From Taibaiella chishuiensis (lineage in GTDB: Bacteria > Bacteroidota > Bacteroidia > Chitinophagales > Chitinophagaceae): DNA of 64,000 nucleotides. The stretch covers positions 248,001-312,000 of the forward strand of contig NZ_PYGD01000001.1 of the NCBI RefSeq assembly GCF_003014535.1, in the 5' to 3' direction. A program made the position numbers and the translations under genes. The notes beneath the pieces were generated by a model. It saw only the letters and a program-made list of their open reading frames with translations. It was not told the origin of the DNA and did no database searches. Shown here one piece after another: positions 9,231 to 17,804 of the stretch (its first letter is position 1; every line of letters starts with the position of its first letter).

Positions 9231-10538
9231 TTAGATCTCGCGGTTACCGTCGAAAGCCTCCAGTTCGTTGGCCACAGCAGTAAGGAAGCTGGCGCCAAGC
9301 GAGCCGTCTACGATACGGTGGTCGTAGCTGAGCGACAGGTACATCATATGGCGGATGGCAATTACGTCGCCGTCTTTGGTTTCGAGTACCATAGGACGCT
9401 TCTTGATGCTGCCCACCGCCAGGATCGCCACCTGCGGCTGGTTGATGATCGGTGTGCCCATCAGGCTGCCGAAGGTACCCACATTGGTAAGGGTAAAGGT
9501 ACCGCCCTGCGTTTCGTCTGCTTTCAGCTTGCTGGAGCGGGCGGCGTTGGCCAGGTAGTTCACATCTTTGGTCAGTCCGAGCAGGTTTTTGGTATCGGCG
9601 TTTTTAATTACCGGTACGATCAGGTTACCGCTGGGCAGGGCCGCGGCCATACCGATATTGATATCTTTCTTGATGATGATCTTGTCGCCATCGAGGCTGC
9701 AGTTGATCATCGGGAACTTCTTGATACATTTTACGATTGCTTCGATAAAGATCGGGGTAAAGGTGATCTTTTCACCGTTCTTGGTTTCGAATGCTTTCTT
9801 GCTTTTATCGCGCCACTTAACCAGGTTGGTCACATCGGCTTCGGTAAAGCTGGTAACGTGCGGCGAAGTAGCCTTGCTGCGTACCATATGGTCGGCGATC
9901 AGCTTGCGCATACGGTCCATCTCTACGATCTCTACGTTATTGCCATAATTGCCGGAGGCCTGGGGCACATGGGTTACGGCAGCTGTAGGCGCCGGGGCGG
10001 CCTGAGGGGCAGCGGCAGGTTGTGCAGCCTGCGGAGCCGGGGCAGCACCCCTGTTGGCTACGTAATTCAGGATATCCTTTTTGGTTACGCGGCCTTCGTT
10101 ACCGGTGCCGGGTATGTTTTCCAGCTCAGCCATACCGATACCTTCCTTGGAAGCGATATTGAGCACGAGCGGGGAGTAGAAACGGTTGCCCCCGGTAGTA
10201 CCGGCAGCAGCAGGAGCTGCGGCTACAGGTTGCGGCTGGGCTGCGGGTTGCGCGGCAGCCGGTTGTGCTGCAGGAGCCGGAGCCGAAGCAGTGGCCGCTG
10301 CGCTATCGATACGGGCAATAACGGTACCAACGGGCACAACGTCATTTTCCTTGAATAAAATTTCAGTAATGGTTCCGGCGGCAGTAGAAGGGACTTCGCT
10401 ATCCACCTTATCCGTAGCGATCTCCAATACGGTTTCGTCCATTTTAACGACGTCGCCAACTTGTTTATGCCACTTTAAGACGGTAGCTTCCATTATACTT
10501 TCACCCATTTTGGGCATTACTAAATCTACTATAGCCAT
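9231..10538 (-). CDS. Dihydrolipoamide acyltransferase (E2) of a 2-oxo acid dehydrogenase complex
   Basis: 435 residues from the ATG at 10536-10538; the frame is open 19 codons further upstream but MAIVDLVMPKMGES is the usual E2 start. One lipoyl domain at 1-78 with the lipoylated Lys in ATDKVDSE, an Ala/Pro/Gln-rich linker, a peripheral-subunit-binding domain (SPLVLNIASKEGIGMAEL), a second linker, and the catalytic domain ending in SYDHRIVDG, where His and Asp are the acyltransfer residues. Whether it belongs to the pyruvate, branched-chain or 2-oxoglutarate complex is not certain; E1 and E3 are not nearby. One lipoyl domain and the DKVDSE motif would suit a branched-chain or odhB-like enzyme. 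Confidence 0.93.
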   Translation of the reverse strand: MAIVDLVMPKMGESIMEATVLKWHKQVGDVVKMDETVLEIATDKVDSEVPSTAAGTITEILFKENDVVPVGTVIARIDSAAATASAPAPAAQPAAAQPAAQPQPVAAAPAAAGTTGGNRFYSPLVLNIASKEGIGMAELENIPGTGNEGRVTKKDILNYVANRGAAPAPQAAQPAAAPQAAPAPTAAVTHVPQASGNYGNNVEIVEMDRMRKLIADHMVRSKATSPHVTSFTEADVTNLVKWRDKSKKAFETKNGEKITFTPIFIEAIVKCIKKFPMINCSLDGDKIIIKKDINIGMAAALPSGNLIVPVIKNADTKNLLGLTKDVNYLANAARSSKLKADETQGGTFTLTNVGTFGSLMGTPIINQPQVAILAVGSIKKRPMVLETKDGDVIAIRHMMYLSLSYDHRIVDGSLGASFLTAVANELEAFDGNREI

Positions 10539-10643
10539 AAGATCATTTTTCAAAAAGAATGCTGCAAAAGTAGGGATTTGACTTCGAGTGTGCAAACGTT
10601 ACCGCAAAACATATTTTTGAGGAAATATATCCCATAAAAAATA

Positions 10644-10666
10644 ATTCTACGAAAAATTCGTAGAAT
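10644..10666. promoter_or_regulatory. Palindromic operator 1 upstream of blaI-like gene
   Basis: Perfect inverted repeat, arms 10644-10653 and 10657-10666 around a 3-base centre, core TACGAA/TTCGTA. Its centre is 19 bases (about two helical turns) from that of the second palindrome. BlaI/MecI repressors bind pairs of such dyads. Confidence 0.65.
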
Positions 10667-10681
10667 TACGAAAGTTTCGTA
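10667..10681. promoter_or_regulatory. Palindromic operator 2 overlapping the blaI promoter
   Basis: Perfect 7-bp arms (10667-10673, 10675-10681) with a 1-base centre and the same TACGAA/TTCGTA core as operator 1. The start of a TAGATTTG -7 element (10680-10687) overlaps its right end, so a bound repressor would block RNA polymerase. Autoregulation is inference from the family. Confidence 0.65.
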
Positions 10682-10705
10682 GATTTGTATTTCAAACCAT
10701 TACCA

Positions 10706-11062
10706 ATGGAAAAATTATCTGCCGCCGAAGAGGAAGTCATGCTGGCGGCCTGGCAAACAAAAGGCGGTTTTATCCGCGATTTTATGGCACATATGGACAC
10801 CGATGTGCCTTATACCACCATCGCTTCTACCGTTAAGAACCTGGAGAAGAAAGGGTATCTCAGCAGTTCGAAGCAAGCCAACAGTTATTATTACGTGCCG
10901 GCTATAGCCCAGGAAGACTATAACCGCACCAATCTATCCGATGTGGTCCGGCATTACTTCGCCAACTCTTATAAAGACATGGTCGCATTTTTTGCGAAAG
11001 ACAAAAAGATAAGTCCAGAAGAATTACAGGAGATCATCAAACTCATAGAAAAGCAACCTTAA
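10706..11062 (+). CDS. BlaI/MecI/CopY family transcriptional repressor
   Basis: 118 residues from the ATG at 10706; an in-frame TTG at 10685 lies inside the promoter and is rejected. The winged-helix pattern is clear: LSAAEEEVMLAAW, VPYTTIASTVKNLEKKGYL, and a C-terminal dimerisation region (SPEELQEIIKLIEKQ). BlaI-type repressors are inactivated by proteolysis that depends on a BlaR1-like M56 sensor, and such a gene follows 22 bases downstream. Two palindromic operators precede the gene. In Bacteroidota this pair is widespread and is not, by itself, evidence of beta-lactam resistance; no beta-lactamase gene is adjacent. Confidence 0.93.
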   Translation: MEKLSAAEEEVMLAAWQTKGGFIRDFMAHMDTDVPYTTIASTVKNLEKKGYLSSSKQANSYYYVPAIAQEDYNRTNLSDVVRHYFANSYKDMVAFFAKDKKISPEELQEIIKLIEKQP

Positions 11063-11084
11063 CCGTTAAGCCCAAGCCTTTGTT

Positions 11085-12386
11085 ATGCCGTTAATCATTA
11101 TACTACTCAAAGTCAATATCACCCTGGCGCTGTGTTACCTGCTGTATTATGTGCTGTTGCGCAAGCTTACTTTTTACCAGCTCAACCGGGCGTTTTTCCT
11201 GGGCAGCCTCGTATTGAGCGGCATCATGCCCCTGATCCGGATCAGGCTGGAAGCGCCTGCAAGCCCCGCGCCGGCCATCCTGGTGGGTACCAGCCTGGAT
11301 CGCCTCCCCGTCAGTATGCCCGCAACCTACGACTATAGCAGTATCGTACAATGGCTCTTCTTATCGGGTCTTGTTTTTATGGGTTTTGGAGTCGTGTTCC
11401 AGTTACTCTCTATAGCCCGCCTCTACAAACGGTCGCGGCGTATCGAATTACAGGGTTTATCGCTCAGGCAATTACCAGAACCGGGTAACCCGTTTTCCTT
11501 TTTCCGGAGCATCTTCCTCCACCCCGGCCAGCATTCAGCTACCGAGCTCAATCTGGTCATTGCCCACGAGCAGGTACATGTGCGCCAATGGCATAGTATC
11601 GACATCCTGGTAGCCGCCATCGCCAGGGCTTTTTGCTGGTTTAACCCCATAGCCTGGCTCCTGCTGAAAGCCATGAAACAAAACCTGGAATTTATTGCCG
11701 ACCACGCCGTACTCCAGGAAGGCGCAGCGCCCAAAGCTTACCAATACAGCCTGCTCCGCATCAGCCAGGACGGGCCATCGGTAGCATTTGCCAACAATTT
11801 TAATTTTTCTCATATCAAAACAAGAATCATCATGATGAACAAAAAGCGATCCAGCCCGATCCAACTGACCCGTTATATGGCAGTAATACCCCTCGCACTT
11901 ACACTGGTGTGCAGTTTTGGGATATCCATGGCCCAACAGAAGAAAGTCTCGGTTAAAGATCAACCGGCAACCGAACAACAAACCGTAACCCAAGAAAGGC
12001 AGGCAAAAGCCAATGCCCAACCTGCTGCTGCGCCTAAAGAAGCCACCTTCAGCACCAGGACCAACCACGGCGAGGTGACCATACAACGCGTAGCACCGGC
12101 TGCAGCCGCAGCACCGGTAAGCGCTGCCACCGTGCAAACCCCGCCCCCGGTAGTAAGCCAGGAAGGTGCCGCATTAGATGCCATGCTCGCCAAAGACCGC
12201 CCGGTAGTAGTGTTCGATGGCGCGAGAATATCGTACGATGAGATGAAGCAGATCGACCCGAAAACCCTCAAAAGCGTTACCATACTGAAGGGCGCCGATG
12301 CACTGGCGCTCTATGGCGACGAAGCTAAAGGCGGCGTTATCCTGATCACCTCTAACCCGCCAGAGCAGAAACAGTCTGTGAACTAG
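11085..12386 (+). CDS. M56 family (BlaR1-like) membrane metallopeptidase with TonB-plug-like C-terminus
   Basis: 433 residues. Hydrophobic segments at about 1-60 and 85-110 are followed by the M56 zinc motif HEQVHVRQWH (from residue 161) and a downstream EFIADHAVL segment, a further membrane span near 265-285 (MAVIPLALTLVCSFGISMAQ), then a long extracytoplasmic region rich in Ala, Gln and Pro. The last 60 residues (MKQIDPKTLKSVTILKGA, ALYGDEAKGGVILIT) look like the plug motif of SusC/TonB receptors rather than a penicillin-binding sensor. It is the expected partner of the BlaI repressor just upstream. The ligand is unknown. Confidence 0.88.
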   Translation: MPLIIILLKVNITLALCYLLYYVLLRKLTFYQLNRAFFLGSLVLSGIMPLIRIRLEAPASPAPAILVGTSLDRLPVSMPATYDYSSIVQWLFLSGLVFMGFGVVFQLLSIARLYKRSRRIELQGLSLRQLPEPGNPFSFFRSIFLHPGQHSATELNLVIAHEQVHVRQWHSIDILVAAIARAFCWFNPIAWLLLKAMKQNLEFIADHAVLQEGAAPKAYQYSLLRISQDGPSVAFANNFNFSHIKTRIIMMNKKRSSPIQLTRYMAVIPLALTLVCSFGISMAQQKKVSVKDQPATEQQTVTQERQAKANAQPAAAPKEATFSTRTNHGEVTIQRVAPAAAAAPVSAATVQTPPPVVSQEGAALDAMLAKDRPVVVFDGARISYDEMKQIDPKTLKSVTILKGADALALYGDEAKGGVILITSNPPEQKQSVN

Positions 12387-12403
12387 CCCCTTATCTAACC
12401 CTA

Positions 12404-12456
12404 ACCGGCCCTGGCCGGTAATATCCCCGCCGGTGTTATATACCTTGCGGGGATAT
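12404..12456 (+). terminator. Hairpins after the M56 gene
   Basis: Two inverted repeats in series: arms 12404-12410/12413-12419 (7 bp, 2-base loop) and arms 12421-12430/12447-12456 (10 bp, 16-base loop). T content downstream is modest, so termination is likely but not certain. Confidence 0.5.
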
Positions 12457-12573
12457 CCATTTTATACCGGTCGCCAAGGTACCTACAAGGTTTATCTAAT
12501 ATGATATTATTATTTTATTTCCTCCGTAATTCCGTCGGCTCTGCCCGAAAATTTGTACTTTCACGCTTCCCTT

Positions 12574-13569
12574 ATGAAAGTCATTATTCCTGTAGCCGGA
12601 GCCGGCACAAAACTGAGACCCCACACGTATACCCAGCCCAAGGCCCTGATGCCCATGGCGGGTAAAACTATCCTGAGTGTAATTGTAGATGCCTTGCTGG
12701 ACAAGGGTATTGAAGAGTTTATCTTCATTATCGGCTACCTGGGCGACAAGATCCAGGACTATGTGGCCAAAACCTACCCGGACCTGAAATGCACTTTCGT
12801 TACCCAAAATGACCGCCGCGGTACCGGGCATGCCATATGGCTGACCAAGGACGTGGTGAACAACGACGAAGTGCTGATCGTATTCGGCGACACGATCTGT
12901 GATTTCGATATCCAGACCACCCTGCAAAGCGAAGTATCCCAGATCGGGTTGCGCCGTGTAGACGATCCCCGTGGCTTTGGCGTAGCCGAGATCGACGACC
13001 AGGACAATGTGCTGCGCGTGGTAGAAAAACCCCTGATCCCTAAATCCAATATGGCCATGGTGGGCGTCTACAAAATAAAAGAGACCCCGGCCCTGTTCGA
13101 TGCCCTCGATACCTACCTGCACGACCGTGCCGACGAAGACGGCGAATACCACCTTACCCATGCCTTGCAGACGATGATCGAAAAAGGCGTTAAATTCAAG
13201 GGCTTCAAAGTCAACAACTGGTTTGACTGCGGCAAGAAAGAAACCATACTGGAGACCAATGCCATATTGCTCAAATCCCTCAGCGAACAGGCAGGTTATA
13301 CCGTACCCGAATTTCCCGATACGGTAATTATACCACCGGTTAATATCGCCAGCGGCTGTAAGATCGCACACTCCATCATCGGGCCTTCGGTATCGATCGG
13401 GGAGAATACGACCATCCGCTCTTCCATTATCCGCAACAGCATTATCGGCAGCTTTGCCGAGCTTGACGAGGTGGTACTGAAATCGTCCATCATCGGCAGC
13501 GACGCCTATGTACACGGTATGAGCCAGAGCCTCAATATAGGAGACAATACGGACATCGACCTCGGCTAA
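12574..13569 (+). CDS. Sugar-phosphate nucleotidyltransferase
   Basis: 331 residues from the ATG at 12574 (a TTG seven codons upstream is open but unnecessary). The N-terminal Rossmann-type domain carries a nucleotide-binding loop that resembles the usual GxGxRLxPxT but reads AGAGTKLRPHTYTQPK, then IFGDTICDF at the metal site and VGVYKIK. The C-terminal quarter has hexapeptide repeats (IAHSIIGPSVSIGENTTI) of a left-handed beta helix. This layout is that of glucose-1-phosphate thymidylyltransferase and mannose-1-phosphate guanylyltransferase relatives that make sugar nucleotides for surface glycans. The exact sugar and nucleotide cannot be read off. Confidence 0.88.
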   Translation: MKVIIPVAGAGTKLRPHTYTQPKALMPMAGKTILSVIVDALLDKGIEEFIFIIGYLGDKIQDYVAKTYPDLKCTFVTQNDRRGTGHAIWLTKDVVNNDEVLIVFGDTICDFDIQTTLQSEVSQIGLRRVDDPRGFGVAEIDDQDNVLRVVEKPLIPKSNMAMVGVYKIKETPALFDALDTYLHDRADEDGEYHLTHALQTMIEKGVKFKGFKVNNWFDCGKKETILETNAILLKSLSEQAGYTVPEFPDTVIIPPVNIASGCKIAHSIIGPSVSIGENTTIRSSIIRNSIIGSFAELDEVVLKSSIIGSDAYVHGMSQSLNIGDNTDIDLG

Positions 13570-13626
13570 ACAGCACAAGGGTCCTGCATCTCCCATCATT
13601 TATTTTAAAAATCAGCGGCTACCATT

Positions 13627-14616
13627 ATGTCCTTTACAGAAAATCAAGCTTCGTTTTCCAACCGCGTTACCGACCTTTTCCAAATACAATACCCGCTGGT
13701 ACAGGCAGGCATGATCTGGGCCTCGGGCTGGCGCCTGGCCTCAGCCGTAAGTAACGCCGGCGGCCTGGGCCTTATCGGCGCGGGCAGCATGTACCCCGAT
13801 ACGCTGCTGGAGCATATCCGCAAATGCAAAGCCGCCACAGGCAAGACTTTTGGCGTAAACCTGCCCTTGCTTTACCCCGATATCGACCAGCATATCAAAC
13901 ATATTATTGCAGAAAGAGTACCGGTTGTCTTTACCTCGGCCGGTAACCCTAAAACCTGGACAGCTACCTTAAAAGCAGAAGGCATTAAAGTAGTACACGT
14001 GGTATCGAGCGCAAAGTTTGCCCTTAAAAGCCAGGATGCCGGTGTAGACGCCGTAGTGGCTGAAGGCTTTGAAGCCGGCGGGCACAACGGGCGTGAAGAG
14101 ACCACGACCCTATGCCTGATACCGCAGGTACGCCAGGCGGTAGAGATACCCCTGATCGCGGCAGGCGGCATAGGCACGGGCCGCGCCATGTACGCCGCTA
14201 TGGCCCTCGGCGCCGAAGGCGTACAGATCGGCAGCCGCTTTGTATGCAGTCCCGAAGCCTCGAGTCATCAAAACTTTAAAGATGCTATCGTACAGGCCGG
14301 CGAAGGCGATACCATGTTGTCCCTGAAACGGCTTACGCCCGTGCGCCTGATCAAGAATCACTTCTATAACGAGGTGCAGGAAGCCGAACTGCGCGGCGCC
14401 AGTCCCGAAGAGCTGACGGCCTTGCTGGGCAGGGCCAGGGCCAAAAAGGGCATGTTCGAAGGCGACCTGGAACAAGGCGAGCTGGAGATAGGCCAGGTAA
14501 GCGGTTTGATCAACACGATCAAGCCCGCAGCGGATATCGTAACCGAGATCTGGAATGAATTCGCCGCTACAGCCCGCCAGCCTTTTTATACCGCGCAGGC
14601 CGCAGCGGTTAAATAA
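13627..14616 (+). CDS. Nitronate monooxygenase / FabK-like FMN enzyme
   Basis: 329 residues, a TIM barrel of the NPD/FabK family. Visible features are PLVQAGMIWASGWRLASAVSNAGG at the N-terminus (split as PLVQAGMIW and LASAVSNAGGLGLIG), the conserved His in EGFEAGGHNG, and the FMN phosphate site IAAGGIGTGR and ALGAEGVQIGSRF. Enzymes of this family oxidise nitronates such as propionate-3-nitronate or act as enoyl-ACP reductases; the EAGGHNG motif fits both. It is a single gene between nucleotidyltransferase and pepT on the same strand. Confidence 0.88.
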   Translation: MSFTENQASFSNRVTDLFQIQYPLVQAGMIWASGWRLASAVSNAGGLGLIGAGSMYPDTLLEHIRKCKAATGKTFGVNLPLLYPDIDQHIKHIIAERVPVVFTSAGNPKTWTATLKAEGIKVVHVVSSAKFALKSQDAGVDAVVAEGFEAGGHNGREETTTLCLIPQVRQAVEIPLIAAGGIGTGRAMYAAMALGAEGVQIGSRFVCSPEASSHQNFKDAIVQAGEGDTMLSLKRLTPVRLIKNHFYNEVQEAELRGASPEELTALLGRARAKKGMFEGDLEQGELEIGQVSGLINTIKPAADIVTEIWNEFAATARQPFYTAQAAAVK

Positions 14617-14648
14617 AACCGGAAACCATTACCCACGAGGCAAAGCCC

Positions 14649-14656
14649 TACCTTTG
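14649..14656 (+). promoter_or_regulatory. pepT -7 promoter element
   Basis: TACCTTTG matches TAnnTTTG and lies 19 bases before the pepT ATG. No clear -33 element. Confidence 0.5.
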
Positions 14657-14675
14657 CCGGCAATACGACACGACA

Positions 14676-15920
14676 ATGACAAATTCAGATTATAAACACT
14701 CCGTAGCGGAACGCCTGATGCGTTATGTACAGGTAGATACGCAAAGCGACCCCTATTCCGGCACACAGCCTTCTACCGAAAAGCAAAAGGACCTGAGCCG
14801 CATACTCGTTGAAGATCTTAAAGCAATCGGCATTACCGATGCCGAACTGGATGAACATGGCTATGTATATGCCACCATCCCGGCTACGACCGACAAAAAA
14901 GCACCCGTACTCTGCTTCTGTGCCCACGTAGACACCTCGCCCGACAGCAGCGGCACCGGCGTAAAACCGATCCTGCATAAAAATTACGACGGCAAGGATA
15001 TCGTCCTGCCCGACGACAACAGCATTGTTATTTCCACAACCAACCACCCCTACCTCAAACAAAGGATCGGCGACGATATCATTACCGCATCGGGGCTTAC
15101 CCTGCTGGGCGCCGACGATAAGGCCGGCGTGGCCGTAATTATGGATGCGGCACAATACCTGATGGAACACCCCGAAGTGCTCCATGGTAAAATACGCATC
15201 CTGTTTACACCCGACGAAGAGATAGGCCGCGGCGTAAATGCCGTGGATATGGACAAACTGGGCGCCGATATCGGTTATACCCTCGACGGCGGCGAACGCA
15301 ATCACCTGGAAGGCGAGAACTTCAGTGCCGATGGCGTACATGTTGTCATTCACGGCGTAAGCGCGCATCCCGGTTATGCGAAGAATAAACTGGTGAATGC
15401 TACCAAAGTTGCAGCAGCATTTCTCGACCTGATGCCCAAAAACGAATGGAGCCCTGAGACCACCAATGGTAAACAGGGTTTCGTACATCCCGTACATATC
15501 GAAGGCGGTGCAGAGCTGACCAAGATCGACTTTATTATCCGCGACTTCGAAACGGCGATGCTGCAGGAGCATGAAAGCAGGCTGGAAGCCTTGCTGAAGG
15601 ATGCTGTAGCCCAATTCCCGGGCGCACGTTACGAGTTTGTGGTTAAAGAGCAATACCGTAACATGAAAGAGATCCTGGACCATCGCCCCGAAGTGATGAA
15701 CTATGCCGAAGAGGCTTACCGCCGTACCGGCCTGCAGCCCGAACGCATCAGCATACGCGGCGGCACAGACGGCTCCAGACTGTCGTTTATGGGCCTGCCC
15801 TGTCCCAATATCTTTACCGGCGAAATGGGTATCCATTCCAAACAGGAATACGTAAGCGTACAGGATATGGAAAAAGCGACCGAGATCTGCATACACCTGG
15901 CACAGATCGTTACGGAATAA
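14676..15920 (+). CDS. pepT: Peptidase T (tripeptide aminopeptidase)
   Basis: 414 residues, the usual PepT length. M20B hallmarks are all present: zinc ligand and catalytic Asp in CFCAHVDTSPDSSG, bridging Asp in LLGADDKAGVAV, general-base Glu pair in FTPDEEIGRG, Asp in YTLDGGE, the lid-domain VIHGVSAHPGYAKN, and the last His-containing IRGGTDGSRLSFMGLPCPN. The enzyme removes N-terminal residues from tripeptides in the cytoplasm. It has its own promoter element and ends at a strong terminator. Confidence 0.97.
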   Translation: MTNSDYKHSVAERLMRYVQVDTQSDPYSGTQPSTEKQKDLSRILVEDLKAIGITDAELDEHGYVYATIPATTDKKAPVLCFCAHVDTSPDSSGTGVKPILHKNYDGKDIVLPDDNSIVISTTNHPYLKQRIGDDIITASGLTLLGADDKAGVAVIMDAAQYLMEHPEVLHGKIRILFTPDEEIGRGVNAVDMDKLGADIGYTLDGGERNHLEGENFSADGVHVVIHGVSAHPGYAKNKLVNATKVAAAFLDLMPKNEWSPETTNGKQGFVHPVHIEGGAELTKIDFIIRDFETAMLQEHESRLEALLKDAVAQFPGARYEFVVKEQYRNMKEILDHRPEVMNYAEEAYRRTGLQPERISIRGGTDGSRLSFMGLPCPNIFTGEMGIHSKQEYVSVQDMEKATEICIHLAQIVTE

Positions 15921-15955
15921 AAACACGCATCGCAAAAGCGATAGCGCTGAACATA

Positions 15956-15986
15956 AAAATGCCGCACAGTTGCTGTGCGGCATTTT
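15956..15986. terminator. Bidirectional terminator between pepT and the FadL-like gene
   Basis: Perfect 14-bp inverted repeat (arms 15956-15969 and 15973-15986) with a 3-base loop and flanking A/T tracts, between two convergent genes. Confidence 0.85.
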
Positions 15987-16004
15987 CTATACAGGATATA
16001 CTGA

Positions 16005-17507
16005 TTAGAATTTAAAGCCCAGCGTAAGCGCCACCAGGTTGTTGCCGTATTTGAGATCGGCAATACCTACAGGTACGTCTTTGACAATTACGGGGTAACC
16101 AAACTCGCTCGATTTCTGGATCATGTGCACATAGGCCAGGTCCATGAAGAAACCGCCGAACCGTGCACCCACACCGGCAGAGAGGTCCATACGATCGCCC
16201 TGGAATTTATCCGACAACTGGTAGGGGTTGGTATGATAAGCAAAGCCCAGGCGGCCCATAAAGTTACTGGCCTTGCCTTCTACACCTACCCTGAAGATAT
16301 GGCCGCCTTTATACGTGTCTTTAATCGCATTGTTTACATCGCGCTCATAGTCGGCAAAACTGCTTTCGCGGAAATTATAACGCATGGAATTATAGGCTAC
16401 ATACTCATAGTCGGCGGTGATAAAGCCATATTTACCCATAAACACGGCTGCGCTCAGCAAACCGCGCCAGGGCGTACGCAGGCTGTAATCGAACTGGTAC
16501 GTATTCTGCGGACGGGCGGTTATCTCGGGTCCGTTGCTGGTATAATTCTCGGTATTGGCCTTCATGCTGTAATCCGCGGCATCTGAATAGGCCGCCCAGG
16601 TAGGCGTATGCACCGCGGCGCCGATCCTTAAGATGTCATTCACCACGTAAATCGCGCCCAGCTTCAGGTTTACCCCGATACCGGTTGTGGAGAGCTGCTC
16701 GTTGAGGTCCAAAAATTTAAAATCATTGTTGGTATTACCGGTGGCATCGTCTTCCGAATACCGGGTAGTGCGGTCATATTTGTACGAAGTGATCCCTACG
16801 GTTGCACCCAACAGCAATTTTTCCCGGTAGTTACCACCCAGGCTCAACGTAAACTCGTTGACACCACCCGACGACTGCCAGGTTTTGGTCTGTTGCAGCT
16901 TGCCCCCGTTCTTGATAATATTTTCGTAAGGAATCGAATTCAGGTTGTCGGTAAGTACATAGGTCTGGAAAGCCAGGAAACCATAAGGCGGGTTCTGCCC
17001 GTTATCGCTGGTACCGCCATTGATGGCCAGGGCACGGAACCCTTCTGTAATCGAACTTTCGCTGTTAAGCCCGGAGTAAGTACCGCGCGAGTTAAAATCC
17101 GCCAGCCGGTTAAAACCGACACCAAAAGAGAAAGCCTTCCAGTCGCTTTTACTATACCGGTCGCCGCGGGCGGCGGTAGTAAATACGACACCGAAGTTAT
17201 TCAGACCTACTTTATTTTTATCGTCCTGCGATTCGCTGCGGAGGTAGGTGCCGGTCATTTTATTGAAGCGGAAGGAGGGCGTGATCATGACTTCTGAATT
17301 ACGGTATACGCCGATACCTGCTGGGTTAATGCTCAGCGAAGAAAAGTCGCCACCGACAGAGCCCCCGGTACCGCCCAGCCCCAGCGAACGGGCCGTAGCC
17401 CCCGAGGATAACTGCCCGTAACGCAGTGCGTCTATTTCATTTTGGGCATCAGCGGAAAAGGGGAGCGATGCACCTGCCAGGATGAGTAAGTTCAGGTATT
17501 TCTTCAT
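16005..17507 (-). CDS. OmpP1/FadL family outer membrane transport protein
   Basis: 500 residues from the ATG at 17505-17507 (14 extra codons upstream are open but precede the signal peptide MKKYLNLLILAGASLPFSADA). After the signal come the FadL-type hatch residues (GATARSLGLGGTGGSVGGDFSSLSINPAGIGVYRNSE, read in two parts: ARSLGLGGTGGSVGGDFSS and SINPAGIGVYRNSE) and a beta-barrel ending in the aromatic residue Phe (VALTLGFKF). FadL porins let long-chain fatty acids and other hydrophobic molecules cross the outer membrane. The upstream 250 bases hold no gene but several hairpins. Confidence 0.9.
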   Translation of the reverse strand: MKKYLNLLILAGASLPFSADAQNEIDALRYGQLSSGATARSLGLGGTGGSVGGDFSSLSINPAGIGVYRNSEVMITPSFRFNKMTGTYLRSESQDDKNKVGLNNFGVVFTTAARGDRYSKSDWKAFSFGVGFNRLADFNSRGTYSGLNSESSITEGFRALAINGGTSDNGQNPPYGFLAFQTYVLTDNLNSIPYENIIKNGGKLQQTKTWQSSGGVNEFTLSLGGNYREKLLLGATVGITSYKYDRTTRYSEDDATGNTNNDFKFLDLNEQLSTTGIGVNLKLGAIYVVNDILRIGAAVHTPTWAAYSDAADYSMKANTENYTSNGPEITARPQNTYQFDYSLRTPWRGLLSAAVFMGKYGFITADYEYVAYNSMRYNFRESSFADYERDVNNAIKDTYKGGHIFRVGVEGKASNFMGRLGFAYHTNPYQLSDKFQGDRMDLSAGVGARFGGFFMDLAYVHMIQKSSEFGYPVIVKDVPVGIADLKYGNNLVALTLGFKF

Positions 17508-17589
17508 AACAATGCTATTATTCTTTGCTTGGACAAAGGTACGCCCCATTATGTTTAATCCGGCCAGTAAGAAATTTTAGAATTCGTTA

Positions 17590-17730
17590 ATACCGGGATA
17601 ACAGGCCTGCAATGCAGTATGGATGCCGCAGCAGCCAGGGGTGTGTACCCTGGCCTGCAAACGCTGTAGGGCGTTGTAATATTGCCCTGCGATACGACGA
17701 TAGCAGTTTTATAACATTATCCCAACAGTT
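17590..17730. other. Intergenic multi-hairpin region, candidate structured RNA
   Basis: No credible ORF. Complementary heptamers GGGATAA (17595-17601) and TTATCCC (17717-17723) could close a structure that encloses at least three internal inverted repeats: a CTGC/GCAG hairpin near 17607, GCCAGGG/CCCTGGC at 17634-17640/17648-17654, and AGGGC/GCCCT within 17665-17695. It lies upstream of the FadL-like gene. It could be a leader element, a small RNA or repetitive palindromic DNA; no known riboswitch motif is recognised. Confidence 0.3.
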
Positions 17731-17741
17731 ATTATACCTAT

Positions 17742-17772
17742 GATAAAGGCAGGCCCGGGGCCTGCCTTTATC
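17742..17772 (-). terminator. Terminator after acs
   Basis: 15-bp inverted repeat (arms 17742-17756 and 17758-17772) 32 bases after the acs stop codon. T tract on the minus strand is weak. Confidence 0.6.
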
Positions 17773-17804
17773 ATTTATTTGCAACAAGTTTCTTACAACA
17801 ACGA

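Noticed and set aside
10706-12386. BlaI-BlaR1 pair as a beta-lactam resistance locus
   Set aside because: No beta-lactamase or penicillin-binding protein gene is adjacent and the M56 protein lacks a penicillin-binding sensor domain.
14685-15983. Minus-strand ORF of 432 codons opposite pepT
   Set aside because: Antisense to all catalytic motifs of peptidase T; a shadow frame.
17587-17787. 66-codon minus-strand ORF in the gap before acs
   Set aside because: It runs through the acs terminator and the hairpins; no similarity and no start signal.
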